From assembly GCF_014701095.1 (NCBI RefSeq), contig NZ_AP023439.1:3212001-3276000 (forward strand): a stretch of 64,000 bases of DNA. The letters are read 5' to 3'. The DNA is from Streptomyces tuirus (lineage in GTDB: Bacteria > Actinomycetota > Actinomycetes > Streptomycetales > Streptomycetaceae). This document shows positions 52,670-60,979 of the stretch, piece after piece. A program made the position numbers and the translations under genes. How positions within the stretch are numbered: the stretch's first letter is position 1; each line of letters begins with the position of its first letter. The notes beneath the pieces were generated by a model. The model saw nothing but the letters and a program-made list of their open reading frames with translations, was not told the DNA's origin and searched no databases.

Positions 52670-52684
52670 CTGACGCTGCGTCAG
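52670..52684. promoter_or_regulatory. Regulon palindrome, site 10 (perfect)
   Basis: CTGACG-CTG-CGTCAG, preceded by CAT. It ends 5 bases before the first ATG (52690) of the flavin reductase gene. Confidence 0.85.
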
Positions 52685-52689
52685 TTTCA

Positions 52690-53316
52690 ATGCGGGATGT
52701 GATGGGACAAGCAGGGATGGCGGAGGCCGCCGTCCGCTACCTCAGGTCGGTCCGCGCCACCGCCCCGGAGCCCGTCGACGCGCTGCCGCGCCCGGAGTTG
52801 AGGTGCGTCGGCGCCGACGAACGCGCTCCGCTGGACGCCCGGGAGTTCCGCCGGGTCCTCGGGAACTTCGCCACGGGCGTGGCCGTGATCACGGCACCCG
52901 CCGCCACGGCCGGAGAACCGCCCGCCGGCTTCGCCTGCCAGTCCTTCAGCTCCCTCTCCCTCGACCCGCCCCTGGTCGTCTTCATGGTCGGCCGGACCTC
53001 GACGACCTGGCCCCGGATCGCCCGCGCCGGGGTGTTCTGCGTGAACGTCCTGGGCTCCGGTCAGGGCGAGATGTGCCGCGCCTTCGCGGTGAGCGGCGCG
53101 GACAAGTTCGCGGGGGTGGCGTGCGACGCGGCGCCGGTGTCGGGCTCGCCGCGTCTGACGGGCGCCGTGGCGTGGATCGACTGCGCGATCCACGCCGTCC
53201 ACACCGGCGGCGACCACCTCATCGTGGTGGGCCGGGTGAACGCCCTCGGCACGCGGGACACCGACGACCCGCTCCTCTTCCACCGGGGGCGCTTCGTCCG
53301 GCTGGCGCCGCCGTAG
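52690..53316 (+). CDS. Flavin reductase-family protein (HsaB/ActVB-like)
   Basis: FMN-binding split-barrel protein of 208 residues. FRRVLGNFATGVAVITAPAA, GFACQSFSSLSLDPPLVVFMVGRTSTTWPRI and GVFCVNVLGSGQGEMCRAFA are the family motifs. Such proteins supply reduced flavin to a two-component monooxygenase, as HsaB does in steroid catabolism. No oxygenase gene is next to it; the LLM proteins in the window are possible partners. The first ATG (52690) fits a leaderless start; later ATGs at 52702 and 52717 are possible. Confidence 0.9.
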   Translation: MRDVMGQAGMAEAAVRYLRSVRATAPEPVDALPRPELRCVGADERAPLDAREFRRVLGNFATGVAVITAPAATAGEPPAGFACQSFSSLSLDPPLVVFMVGRTSTTWPRIARAGVFCVNVLGSGQGEMCRAFAVSGADKFAGVACDAAPVSGSPRLTGAVAWIDCAIHAVHTGGDHLIVVGRVNALGTRDTDDPLLFHRGRFVRLAPP

Positions 53317-53407
53317 CCCACCCCGGTCGCGCAGGCCTGGCCGTTCGGCCCGGACGTCGCGAAAGCGGGTGTCCTGGGGGCGCAACGTGCTCTACCGCCA
53401 CGGGGGT

Positions 53408-54709
53408 TCAGGCCACCGCCAGCTCGCCCCCTGCCCTCCGCCGGATCACCAGCGCCATCAGCGCCGCCGCCGCGCACAGCGCCCCGGAGGCGTACCAGAC
53501 CACGTCGTACGACCCGAAGGCGTCCCGCGCGACACCGCCCAGGAAGGCGACGACGGCCGCGCCGACCTGGTGGGAGGCGAGGACCCAGCCGAAGACGATC
53601 GCGCTGTCCTCGCCGTACTGCTCACGGCACAGGGCGAGGGTGGGCGGCACGGTGGCGACCCAGTCGAGGCCGTAGAAGACGATGAAGAAGATCATCGGGG
53701 GGTGGACCGCGGGGCCGAGCAGGAGCGGCAGGAACATCAGGGACATGCCCCGCAGCGCGTAGTACACCGCCAGCAGACGGCGCGGCTCGAAGCGGTCCGT
53801 GAACCAGCCGGAGGCGATCGTGCCGACGACGTCGAAGACGCCGATGACCGCGAGCAGGGAGGCGGCGGCCTGGACGGGCATGTGCTGGTCGTGGGCCGCG
53901 GGGATGAAGTGGGTCTGGATCAGACCGTTGGTGGAGGCGCCGCAGATCGCGAAGGTGCCGGCGAGCAGCCAGAACGGGCCGGTGCGCACGGCGGACAGCA
54001 GCACGGTCACGGCCCGGCGGGCGGCGCCGGGTACGGGCGGCGACTTCGGCACGAACTCGGCGGCGCCGTACGGCTTCTGACCCACGTCGGCCGGGTGGTC
54101 GTGCAGCAGGAGCCACACGAACGGGACGACCGCGAGCGCGGCGAGCGCGACCGTCACGGCCGCCGGGCGCCAGTCGTACCGGTCGATGATCCAGGACAGC
54201 AGGGGCAGGAAGATCAGCTGGCCGGAGGCCGAGGCGGCGGTGAGGATGCCGCTGACCAGGCCGCGCCGGGCGGTGAACCAGCGGTTGGTGACGGTCGCCG
54301 CGAAGGCCAGCGCCATGGAGCCGGAGCCGAGTCCGACGAGCAGGCCCCAGCACAGCATCAGCTGCCAGGCCGCGGTCATCCACACGGTGAGCCAGGAGCC
54401 GGCCGCGATCACGGTCAGCGCGACCGCGACGACCCGGCGGATGCCGAAGCGGTCCATCAGGGCCGCCGCGAACGGGGCCGTCAGACCGTAGAGCGCCAGG
54501 TTCACCGAGACGGCGGCGCCGATCGTGCCGCGCGACCAGTCGAACTCGGCGTGCAGCGGATCGATGAGCAGGCCCGGCACGGACCGGAAGGCGGCGGCGC
54601 CGATGATCGTCACGAAGGTGACGGCGGCGACGAACCAGGCGCGGTGCACCCGTGCACGGGTCGGCTTCGGCGGCTGCTGGACGGCCGCTGCTTCGGTTGT
54701 CTGGGTCAC
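53408..54709 (-). CDS. Major facilitator superfamily transporter
   Basis: Protein of 433 residues with twelve predicted membrane helices. FAAALMDRFGIRRVVAVALT is the A-like loop between helices 2 and 3 and ASGWFTDRFEPRRLLAVYY its partner in the second half. It resembles oxalate/formate-antiporter-type and monocarboxylate-type carriers, so it may move organic acids. The GTG at 54709 has GGAAG 8 bases upstream; an ATG at 54742 would add 11 residues. It is divergent from the AraC-type regulator. Confidence 0.88.
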   Translation of the reverse strand: MTQTTEAAAVQQPPKPTRARVHRAWFVAAVTFVTIIGAAAFRSVPGLLIDPLHAEFDWSRGTIGAAVSVNLALYGLTAPFAAALMDRFGIRRVVAVALTVIAAGSWLTVWMTAAWQLMLCWGLLVGLGSGSMALAFAATVTNRWFTARRGLVSGILTAASASGQLIFLPLLSWIIDRYDWRPAAVTVALAALAVVPFVWLLLHDHPADVGQKPYGAAEFVPKSPPVPGAARRAVTVLLSAVRTGPFWLLAGTFAICGASTNGLIQTHFIPAAHDQHMPVQAAASLLAVIGVFDVVGTIASGWFTDRFEPRRLLAVYYALRGMSLMFLPLLLGPAVHPPMIFFIVFYGLDWVATVPPTLALCREQYGEDSAIVFGWVLASHQVGAAVVAFLGGVARDAFGSYDVVWYASGALCAAAALMALVIRRRAGGELAVA

Positions 54710-54780
54710 GACATAGAGCTTCCGATCTCCGGCGCACTCCATCGAGTGGCCCGGAGGACAGCATTCGTTAGGATCGGGCC

Positions 54781-55794
54781 ATGAGCCGTGAGCCGGAGTT
54801 CCGTCCGCACCGGGTCGTCGTCCTCGCCCTCGACGGTCTGCTCCCCTTCGAGCTGGGCATCCCGCACCGCATCTTCGGCCGCCCCCGGGACGCCCGCGGG
54901 CGCCTGCTGTACGACGTCGTCACCTGTTCGATCCGCCCGCCGGGCCCGGTGCGGACCGACGCCGACTTCGCCGTCCAGGTCGAGCACGGCCCCGAGACCC
55001 TGGCCACGGCCGACACGGTGATCGTCCCGGCGTCGTACGAACTCGGCCCGGTCTTCGAGCAGGGCGTGCTCACCGCCGAACTGGCCGCCGCCCTGGCTCA
55101 CATCCGCCCGGGCACCCGGCTCGCCTCCATCTGCACCGGCGTCTACGTCCTCGCCGCCGCCGGTCTCCTCGACGGCCGGCCCGCCACCACGCACTGGGCC
55201 GACGCCGACCGTTTCCAGCGGCTGTTCCCGCGGATCGAGGTCGACCCGGACGTGCTGTTCATCGACGACGGCGACGTCCTGACGTCCGCCGGCGTCGCGG
55301 CCGGCATCGACCTGTGCCTGCACATGGTGCGCCGCGACCACGGCACGGCGGTCGCCAACGAGGTGGCCCGCCGCACGGTCGTGCCGCCGCACCGCGACGG
55401 CGGTCAGGCGCAGTACATCCACCGGCCGGTGCCCGACCCGCAGCAGGCGACCACCACCTCGGCCCGCGCCTGGGCCCTGGGCCGTCTCCACGAGCCGATC
55501 CAGCTGCGCGACATGGCCGCCCAGGAGTCCATGTCGGTGCGCACCTTCACCCGCCGCTTCCGCGAGGAGACCGGCGTCAGCCCCGGCCAGTGGCTCACCC
55601 AGCAGCGCGTGGAGCGGGCCCGCCACCTCCTGGAGTCCACCGACCGCTCCGTCGACCAGGTCGCCCGGGACGCGGGCTTCGGCACGGCCCAGTCGATGCG
55701 CCAGCACCTCCAGTCGGCCCTCGGGGTCACACCCACCGCCTACCGGCGCACGTTCCGGGCGGAGAACGACACCGCGGCCGCCGTCAGAAAGTGA
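54781..55794 (+). CDS. GlxA-type AraC-family regulator (DJ-1/PfpI + HTH)
   Basis: Regulator of 337 residues. The N-terminal DJ-1/PfpI-like domain (about 10-190) contains ASICTGVYVLAAAGLLDGRPATTHWA. The C-terminal AraC HTH (about 225-325) contains MSVRTFTRRFREETGVSPGQWL and VAREAGFG-like VARDAGFGTAQSMRQHLQSALGVTPTAYRR. TAGGAT at 54769-54774 lies 6 bases before the ATG and no Shine-Dalgarno is present, so the start looks leaderless. It probably controls the divergent transporter. Confidence 0.93.
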   Translation: MSREPEFRPHRVVVLALDGLLPFELGIPHRIFGRPRDARGRLLYDVVTCSIRPPGPVRTDADFAVQVEHGPETLATADTVIVPASYELGPVFEQGVLTAELAAALAHIRPGTRLASICTGVYVLAAAGLLDGRPATTHWADADRFQRLFPRIEVDPDVLFIDDGDVLTSAGVAAGIDLCLHMVRRDHGTAVANEVARRTVVPPHRDGGQAQYIHRPVPDPQQATTTSARAWALGRLHEPIQLRDMAAQESMSVRTFTRRFREETGVSPGQWLTQQRVERARHLLESTDRSVDQVARDAGFGTAQSMRQHLQSALGVTPTAYRRTFRAENDTAAAVRK

Positions 55795-56833
55795 GCACCG
55801 CCCGCGCCACCCGCCCCGCCTCCGCGTCCGCCGCCGCCTCCTCGAACTCCTCGACCGGGTAGGTCCGGGTGACCAGTTCGTCGAGCAGGAGACGCCCCTG
55901 GCGGTACAGGCCGGCGTACAGGGCGATGTCCCGCTGGGGGCGGGAGGAGCCGTAGCGGCAGCCCAGGACGGACTTGTCGAGGTACATCGAGGAGACGCGG
56001 AAGGACGCCTCGGCCGTGGCGGGCGGGACGCCGAGCAGGACGGCCTGGCCGTGCCGGTCCAGGGCGTCGACGGCCTGGCGGATCAGCTCCACCCGGCCGA
56101 CGCACTCGAAGGCGTGGTCCACGCCCGTGGGCAGCAGGTCGCGCACACCCGCGGCCGAGGTGAGGAAGTCGGTCGCACCGAACCGCCGTGCCGCCGCCTC
56201 CTTCGCCGGGTTGGCGTCGACGGCCACGATCCGCCCGGCGCCCGCGAGCCGCGCCCCCTGGAGCACGTTCAGGCCGATGCCGCCCGCCCCGATGACCAGG
56301 ACGCTGTCACCGTGGTCCACCCGCGCCCGGTTCAGCACGGCGCCCACCCCGGTCAGCACGCCGCATCCGATGAGCGCCGCCGAGGCCATCGGGATGTCGG
56401 CGGGGATCCGGACCGCCTGGACGGCCTTGACGACCGTGCGCTCCGCGAACGCCGAGTTGGACGCGAACTGGTGCACCAGCGAGCCCTCGTGGCCGAACGG
56501 CCGGCCCGGGCGTCCGATGGCCTGCCGGCACATGGTCGGCCGGCCCCGGTCGCACTCCGCGCACGTGCCGCAGTTGGCCAGGGTGGACAGCGCGACATGG
56601 TCACCGGGCGCGACATGGGTGACGCCCTCACCCACCGCCTCCACGACCCCGGCCCCCTCATGGCCCAGCACCACGGGCACGGGGAAGGGGATCGTCCCGT
56701 CCACCACCGACAGATCGCTGTGGCACAGCCCGGCGGCCGAGATCGCCACCCGCACCTCGCCCGGCCCGGGCTCGCGCACCTCCAGGTCCGTCACGACCCG
56801 GACCTGCTTCCCGTCGAAGATCACGCCTCGCAT
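55784..56833 (-). CDS. Zinc-dependent alcohol dehydrogenase (class III-like MDR)
   Basis: Medium-chain dehydrogenase of 349 residues. The catalytic zinc site is Cys37 in GLCHSD and His58 in LGHEGAG. The structural zinc cysteines are 88, 91, 94 and 102 (CGTCAECDRGRPTMC). VIGAGGIGLNVLQGARLAGA is the NAD loop. It oxidises an alcohol or reduces an aldehyde. Its ATG overlaps the stop of the upstream acyl-CoA dehydrogenase (ATGA at 56832-56835). Its 3' end overlaps the convergent AraC-type gene by 11 bases. Confidence 0.94.
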   Translation of the reverse strand: MRGVIFDGKQVRVVTDLEVREPGPGEVRVAISAAGLCHSDLSVVDGTIPFPVPVVLGHEGAGVVEAVGEGVTHVAPGDHVALSTLANCGTCAECDRGRPTMCRQAIGRPGRPFGHEGSLVHQFASNSAFAERTVVKAVQAVRIPADIPMASAALIGCGVLTGVGAVLNRARVDHGDSVLVIGAGGIGLNVLQGARLAGAGRIVAVDANPAKEAAARRFGATDFLTSAAGVRDLLPTGVDHAFECVGRVELIRQAVDALDRHGQAVLLGVPPATAEASFRVSSMYLDKSVLGCRYGSSRPQRDIALYAGLYRQGRLLLDELVTRTYPVEEFEEAAADAEAGRVARAVLTF

Positions 56834-57987
56834 CACACGGCTCCCTTGGGCTCCCTGGGCAGGCCGAGCACGCGCTCGGCGATGATCGTGCGCTGGATCT
56901 GGTCGGAGCCGCCGTAGATCGTGTCGGCCCGCGAGAAGAGGAACAGGTGCTGTGCGGCGTCCAGTTCGTACGGCGCCGACGCCGACCAGTCGGTGGGGCC
57001 GGCCCCGGCCGCCGCGCCCCGTACCAGCACCGCCAGCTCCCCGAGCCGCTGGTGCCAGCCGGCCCACAGCAGCTTGGCCACGCTCGGGGCACCTAGGTCC
57101 GCGGAACCCCCCAGCGTGCGCAGGGCGTTCCAGCGCATCGTGCGCAGCTCGGCCCACTGCCGCACGAGCCGCTCCCGTACGACGGGGTCGTGCACCGCGC
57201 CCGACTCCACCGCCGCCCGCACCACAGCGCCCAGTTCCTCGGCGAACCCGATCTGCTGGGCCAGTGTGGACACCCCGCGCTCGAAGCCGAGCAGACTCAT
57301 GGCGACGCGCCAGCCGTTGCCCTCCCCGCCGACGACATGCTCCGCGTGCGCGCCGTCGAAGAAGACCTCGTTGAAGTCGCTGGTGCCGGTCATCTGGCGG
57401 ATGGGGCGGACCTCGATGCGGCCGGGCTGGTCCATGGGGACGAGCAGGAAGCTCAGCCCGTGGTGTCGCGCCGAGCCGGGCTCGGTCCTGGCCAGCACGA
57501 AACACCAGTCGGCCTCGCGGGCGAGCGACGTCCAGATCTTCTGCCCGGTCACCCGGTAGGTGCCGCCGTCCGGCTCGCGCACGGCCGCGGTACGGACACC
57601 GGCCAGGTCCGATCCGGCGCCGGGTTCGCTGTAGCCCTGGCACCAGAGTTCCGCGCCGGCCGCGATCGGGGGCAGGAACCGCGACTTCTGCTCGTCGGTG
57701 CCGTGGGCGAGGAGCGTGGGCGCGAGCAGGTTCTCCCCGACGTGCCCGGAGCGCGCCGGCGCCCCCGACCGCGCGTACTCCTCGGCCCAGACGACCTGCT
57801 GGGTGAGGGTGGCGATCCGGTTCCCGTACCCGGAGACCCCCCACCCGAGCCCGATCCATCCGGCAGCGCCGAGAGTGCTTTCCCACGTGCGACGGTCGGT
57901 GACTCCTTCGGCATGCGCCGCCAGCCAGCCGCGCACCTCGGCACGGAAGTCCTCGTCGTCTTGTCCGAACCCGAATTCCACGGTCAC
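56833..57987 (-). CDS. Acyl-CoA dehydrogenase-family protein
   Basis: FadE-type flavoprotein of 384 residues. WCQGYSEPGAGSDLAGVRTAAV and YRVTGQKIWTSLAREADWCFVLART are the FAD and substrate-binding motifs, with LFSRADTIYGGSDQIQRTIIAERVLGLPRE at the end. It resembles the catalytic-type subunit of heteromeric acyl-CoA dehydrogenases, like the gene at 62644. The start is the GTG at 57987 or 57981. It is coupled to the alcohol dehydrogenase downstream. A dispersed repeat at 58034-58092, not a palindrome, separates it from the SDR. Confidence 0.93.
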   Translation of the reverse strand: MTVEFGFGQDDEDFRAEVRGWLAAHAEGVTDRRTWESTLGAAGWIGLGWGVSGYGNRIATLTQQVVWAEEYARSGAPARSGHVGENLLAPTLLAHGTDEQKSRFLPPIAAGAELWCQGYSEPGAGSDLAGVRTAAVREPDGGTYRVTGQKIWTSLAREADWCFVLARTEPGSARHHGLSFLLVPMDQPGRIEVRPIRQMTGTSDFNEVFFDGAHAEHVVGGEGNGWRVAMSLLGFERGVSTLAQQIGFAEELGAVVRAAVESGAVHDPVVRERLVRQWAELRTMRWNALRTLGGSADLGAPSVAKLLWAGWHQRLGELAVLVRGAAAGAGPTDWSASAPYELDAAQHLFLFSRADTIYGGSDQIQRTIIAERVLGLPREPKGAV

Positions 57988-58033
57988 CGCCTCAGATCGG
58001 CCAGGTCCTTCACACGTGCGGTGGGGGCAACTC

Positions 58034-58092
58034 CCCAGGGGCGCGGGGAACTGCGCGACAAGCCACGATGAGACCCGCACTCGCCGGACAAC
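58034..58092. repeat. Streptomyces-type dispersed intergenic repeat, copy 2
   Basis: Holds the same GGGGCGCGGGGAACTGCGCG block as at 23530, followed by a GCCACGA...CCCGCAC tail and GACAAC. It lies between the SDR and acyl-CoA dehydrogenase genes, in the 118-base gap. It looks non-coding. Confidence 0.65.
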
Positions 58093-58105
58093 CCCCACCC
58101 CCGAG

Positions 58106-59020
58106 CTACTGGGCGTTCGGCCGCTCCCCCCGCGCCGCCGCCCTCTCCATCCCCGCCACCCGCTCCAGCATCGGCATCGGATCCACCCCCACCGACCCGG
58201 GCAGGAACTCCGCGATCCCCTCCACCGTCCACCCGCCGGAGGCATACGCCGCACGCAGCTCCCTCGGCTGCGCCCACACCGCGATCTTCGCCCCGGCGAC
58301 CGTGTAGACCTGCCCGGTGATCCCCTCCCGGGAGGCCGCGTCGGACAGCAGGTACACCACCAGCGCGGCGACGTCCTCCGGCTCCCCGATCTCCGCCAGT
58401 TCCATCGGCACGCCCGCCGACATCCGGGTCCGCGCGACCGGCGCCACCGCGTTCGCGGTCACCCCGTACTTGTGCAGCCCCAGCGCCGCGCTGCGCACCA
58501 GCGAGATGATCCCGCCCTTCGCGGCGCTGTAGTTGGCCTGCGACACCGACCCCTGGTGGTTGCCGCTGGTGAAGCCGATCAGCGTCCCGGCCCGCTGCCC
58601 GCGCATCACCGCGGAGGCCGCGCGGAACACCGTGAACGTGCCCTTCAGATGCGTGGCGAGAACCGGGTCCCACTCCTCCTCGGTCATGTTGAACAGCATC
58701 CGCTCGCGCAGGATCCCGGCCACGCAGACGACCCCGTCCAGCCGCCCGTACGAGGCCAGCGCCACGTCGACGACCCGCTGCCCGCCCGCCATGGTGGAGA
58801 TGTCGTCGGCGACGGCCACCGCCTCGCCGCCCGCCGCCTCGATCTCCTTGACCACACCCTCGGCGATCTCGCTGGTCGGCGAGGCGCCGTCGACCGCGAC
58901 GCCGTAGTCGTTGACGACGACCTTCGCGCCCTCGGCCGCCGCCGCGCGTGCGACCGCCCGGCCGATGCCCCGCCCGGCACCCGTGACGGCGACGACCTTG
59001 CCTGCCAAGAAGTTCCCCAC
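58106..59020 (-). CDS. SDR-family dehydrogenase, hydroxyacyl-CoA-dehydrogenase-like
   Basis: Short-chain dehydrogenase of 304 residues, longer than the usual 250. VVAVTGAGRGIGRAVARAAA is the cofactor loop. VVVNDYGVAVDGASPTSEIAEGVVKEI has the ND-Y-G pattern of the (3R)-hydroxyacyl-CoA dehydrogenase/17-beta-HSD4-like branch. GFTSGNHQGSVSQANYSAAKGGI is the active site. The last 50 residues extend past the fold. It is divergent from the cyclase gene; palindrome sites 11 and 12 lie between the two starts. Confidence 0.93.
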   Translation of the reverse strand: MGNFLAGKVVAVTGAGRGIGRAVARAAAAEGAKVVVNDYGVAVDGASPTSEIAEGVVKEIEAAGGEAVAVADDISTMAGGQRVVDVALASYGRLDGVVCVAGILRERMLFNMTEEEWDPVLATHLKGTFTVFRAASAVMRGQRAGTLIGFTSGNHQGSVSQANYSAAKGGIISLVRSAALGLHKYGVTANAVAPVARTRMSAGVPMELAEIGEPEDVAALVVYLLSDAASREGITGQVYTVAGAKIAVWAQPRELRAAYASGGWTVEGIAEFLPGSVGVDPMPMLERVAGMERAAARGERPNAQ

Positions 59021-59047
59021 GCCCGGCCCCTTCCCGTCCCACGGTTT

Positions 59048-59062
59048 CTGACGGACCGTTAG
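59048..59062. promoter_or_regulatory. Regulon palindrome, site 11 (one mismatch)
   Basis: CTGACG-GAC-CGTTAG, followed by ATT. It lies 27 bases upstream of the SDR start at 59020, in the divergent gap to the cyclase gene. Confidence 0.8.
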
Positions 59063-59079
59063 ATTCTCGATTCCCGAAT

Positions 59080-59094
59080 TCTACGGCCCGTCAG
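59080..59094. promoter_or_regulatory. Regulon palindrome, site 12 (degenerate)
   Basis: TCTACG-GCC-CGTCAG followed by AT: the right half is perfect and the left half matches at 3 of 6 positions. It lies 30 bases upstream of the cyclase start at 59125. Confidence 0.5.
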
Positions 59095-59124
59095 ATACGG
59101 GAGGACAAGCCCCGGGGAGGACTC

Positions 59125-60051
59125 ATGTCGCTGCCGGACGCGTTCCACGACATCGCCAAGCGCGTGAACAACTGGGGGCGTTGGGGCGCCGACGACGAGA
59201 TCGGCACCCTGAACCTGATCACCGACGAGGTCGTCCGGCAGGCCGCGGCCACCGTCCACACCGGCCGGCGCGTCCCGCTGGCACTGCCCCTGAGGCAGGA
59301 CGGCGTGCAGACCGGCATGATCCCCGGCCGGGTCGATCCCCTGCACGCCATGGTGCAGATCAACCAGGAGATCTTCGGCCCGGGCACGGTCGCGTGCAGC
59401 GACGACATCGTGACCATGGGGCTCCAGGCGGCCACCCACTGGGACGCCCTGTCCCATGTCTCGCACTCGGGCCGGCTCTACAACGGCCGCCCGGCGCACA
59501 CCGTCACCGCGCACGGCGGCGCCGGGTTCGGCGGCATCGGCACGGTCCGGCACGTCGTCTCACGCGGGGTACTGCTGGACGTCGCCCGGGCCCGGGGCAC
59601 CAACCGGCTCGACGGTGGGTACGCCGTCACGCCCGAGGACCTGGACGCCGCCGAGGAACTGGCCGGCACGCGGGTGCGGGCCGGTGACATCGCGCTCGTA
59701 CGGACCGGACAGATCCAGGCCTGCCTGGCGGGAGACCGGCACGGCTACGCGTATCCGTCACCGGGGCTGTCGATCCGCACGCCGGAGTGGTTCCACGCCC
59801 GGGACGTGGCGGCCGTCGCCAACGACACCCTGACCTTCGAGGTGTTCCCGCCGGAAGTGGAGGACCTCTGGCTGCCGGTGCACGCCCTGCACCTCGTGGA
59901 GATGGGCCTGCCGCAGGGCCAGAACTGGAATCTCGAAAAGTTGTCCACAGCCTGTGGAGAAGCGGGCCGCTACGCCTTCCTGCTGACGGCGACCCCCGAG
60001 CCGTTCACCGGGGCGACCGGCTCTCCGGTGGCGCCCGTCGCCGTCCTGTAG
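59125..60051 (+). CDS. Cyclase-family (kynurenine formamidase-like) protein
   Basis: Metal-dependent hydrolase of 308 residues of the cyclase/formamidase superfamily. TMGLQAATHWDALSHVSHSGRLYNG contains the HxDxxxH metal motif. GDIALVRTGQIQACL is the later conserved stretch, and EVEDLWLPVHALHLVEMGLPQGQNWNLEKL the end. GGGGAGGA precedes the ATG. In this regulon it may open a ring by hydrolysing a lactone or cyclic ketone product. No gene is coupled downstream. Confidence 0.9.
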   Translation: MSLPDAFHDIAKRVNNWGRWGADDEIGTLNLITDEVVRQAAATVHTGRRVPLALPLRQDGVQTGMIPGRVDPLHAMVQINQEIFGPGTVACSDDIVTMGLQAATHWDALSHVSHSGRLYNGRPAHTVTAHGGAGFGGIGTVRHVVSRGVLLDVARARGTNRLDGGYAVTPEDLDAAEELAGTRVRAGDIALVRTGQIQACLAGDRHGYAYPSPGLSIRTPEWFHARDVAAVANDTLTFEVFPPEVEDLWLPVHALHLVEMGLPQGQNWNLEKLSTACGEAGRYAFLLTATPEPFTGATGSPVAPVAVL

Positions 60052-60061
60052 ACCGGGCCGG

Positions 60062-60090
60062 GCCGCCACCCACTGAAGCTGGATGGCGGC
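60062..60090. terminator. Possible terminator after the cyclase gene
   Basis: GCCGCCA (60062-60068) can pair with TGGCGGC (60084-60090) across a 15-base loop, 10 bases after the stop codon at 60051. The stem is short and no U-run follows. Confidence 0.4.
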
Positions 60091-60484
60091 GCCGCGCTGC
60101 TCGCCCCGAGCACGTCAGCGCGCGCCGCCACCCGACTTCGGCGCTCCCGCCCCGACTCCCCGCCCCTGAAGGGAGCCGACGCCGAATCACGACTCACGCT
60201 CGCCGAGGGCTGCCGTCCACCGAAGCCCTCGTCGTCCCCTCACGGCGAATCGCTGACCACAAGCGTGAGCAACCGGTCACGACGCGTCAATACCGATTCG
60301 GCGATATGTCACTCATGCGGCTTTTGCCGCAGGCGCGCACGGAAGCACGTCCCGGCGCATCGCCGCATCTCCCGAGGGAGCCTGCCGACCCGCCGTGCAT
60401 CCGTGCCCCGGCCCCGGCGCACACACCCGCGGCATGTGCCGTCGTCCTTCACGCCCGGTCCGGCACGGGCGGCGAGCGGCGGCG
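60091..60484. other. Gene-free stretch between cyclase and ATP-binding-protein genes
   Basis: About 390 bases in which I see no convincing gene on either strand: readings there lack ribosome sites or family patterns. No palindrome of the regulon occurs. Confidence 0.55.
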
Positions 60485-60979
60485 CTACACCGCCTCGTAC
60501 GCCAGCCCCTCGAAAGCCGCCCCGCCGTCGTACGCGGCCACGCCGCCCGCGCACGACGCCGTGAGGTCGCGGGACTTCTCGCACCGGTCCAGTTCGCACC
60601 AGATGCGCTTGCCGGTGGCCTCGACGCTCCAGCCCCAGCGGTCGGCGAGCCCGTCGACGAGCGCCAGCCCCCGGCCGCCGGTCGCGTCGTCCCCGGCGCA
60701 CCGGGGCACGGGGGCCCGGCCGCTGTGGTCCGCGACCTCGAGACGGACCGTGGTCTCCTCCGTCACCGCGTGCGGCAGCGACAGCCGCAGGACCGCGGGC
60801 CGGCCGGTGTGCACCACGGCGTTGGTGACGAGCTCGGAGACGAGCAGGATCAGCGTCTCGGCGAGGGGTTCATCGGCCTGTATGCCGGACCCGGCCAGGC
60901 GGGAGCGGGCCCACCGCCGGGCACGCCCCACTTCTGCGGGGTCGGGCCGGATCTCCAGCTGCACTTGAAGCACCTGCAC
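60485..60979 (-). CDS. ATP-binding regulatory protein, anti-sigma-type HATPase
   Basis: Protein of 164 residues of the SpoIIAB/RsbW-like ATPase fold. LILLVSELVTNAVVHTG contains the N-box and RLEVADHSGRAPVPR the G1 region. GGRGLALVDGLADRWGWSVEATGKRIWCEL contains the G2 region and the Streptomyces end motif. Such short proteins act as anti-sigma factors or serine kinases. The last 30 residues form an extra tail. It is divergent from a candidate 28-codon gene at 61173. Confidence 0.92.
   Translation of the reverse strand: MQVLQVQLEIRPDPAEVGRARRWARSRLAGSGIQADEPLAETLILLVSELVTNAVVHTGRPAVLRLSLPHAVTEETTVRLEVADHSGRAPVPRCAGDDATGGRGLALVDGLADRWGWSVEATGKRIWCELDRCEKSRDLTASCAGGVAAYDGGAAFEGLAYEAV

Noticed and set aside
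2212..59094. Idea that the palindromes are KstR or KstR2 operators of cholesterol catabolism
   Set aside because: The half-sites I know for those regulators (TNNAAC- and CAAG-type) do not match CTGACG. The window also lacks ring-degrading genes such as a 9-alpha-hydroxylase, a ketosteroid dehydrogenase or an extradiol dioxygenase, so only a general resemblance to side-chain catabolism is claimed.
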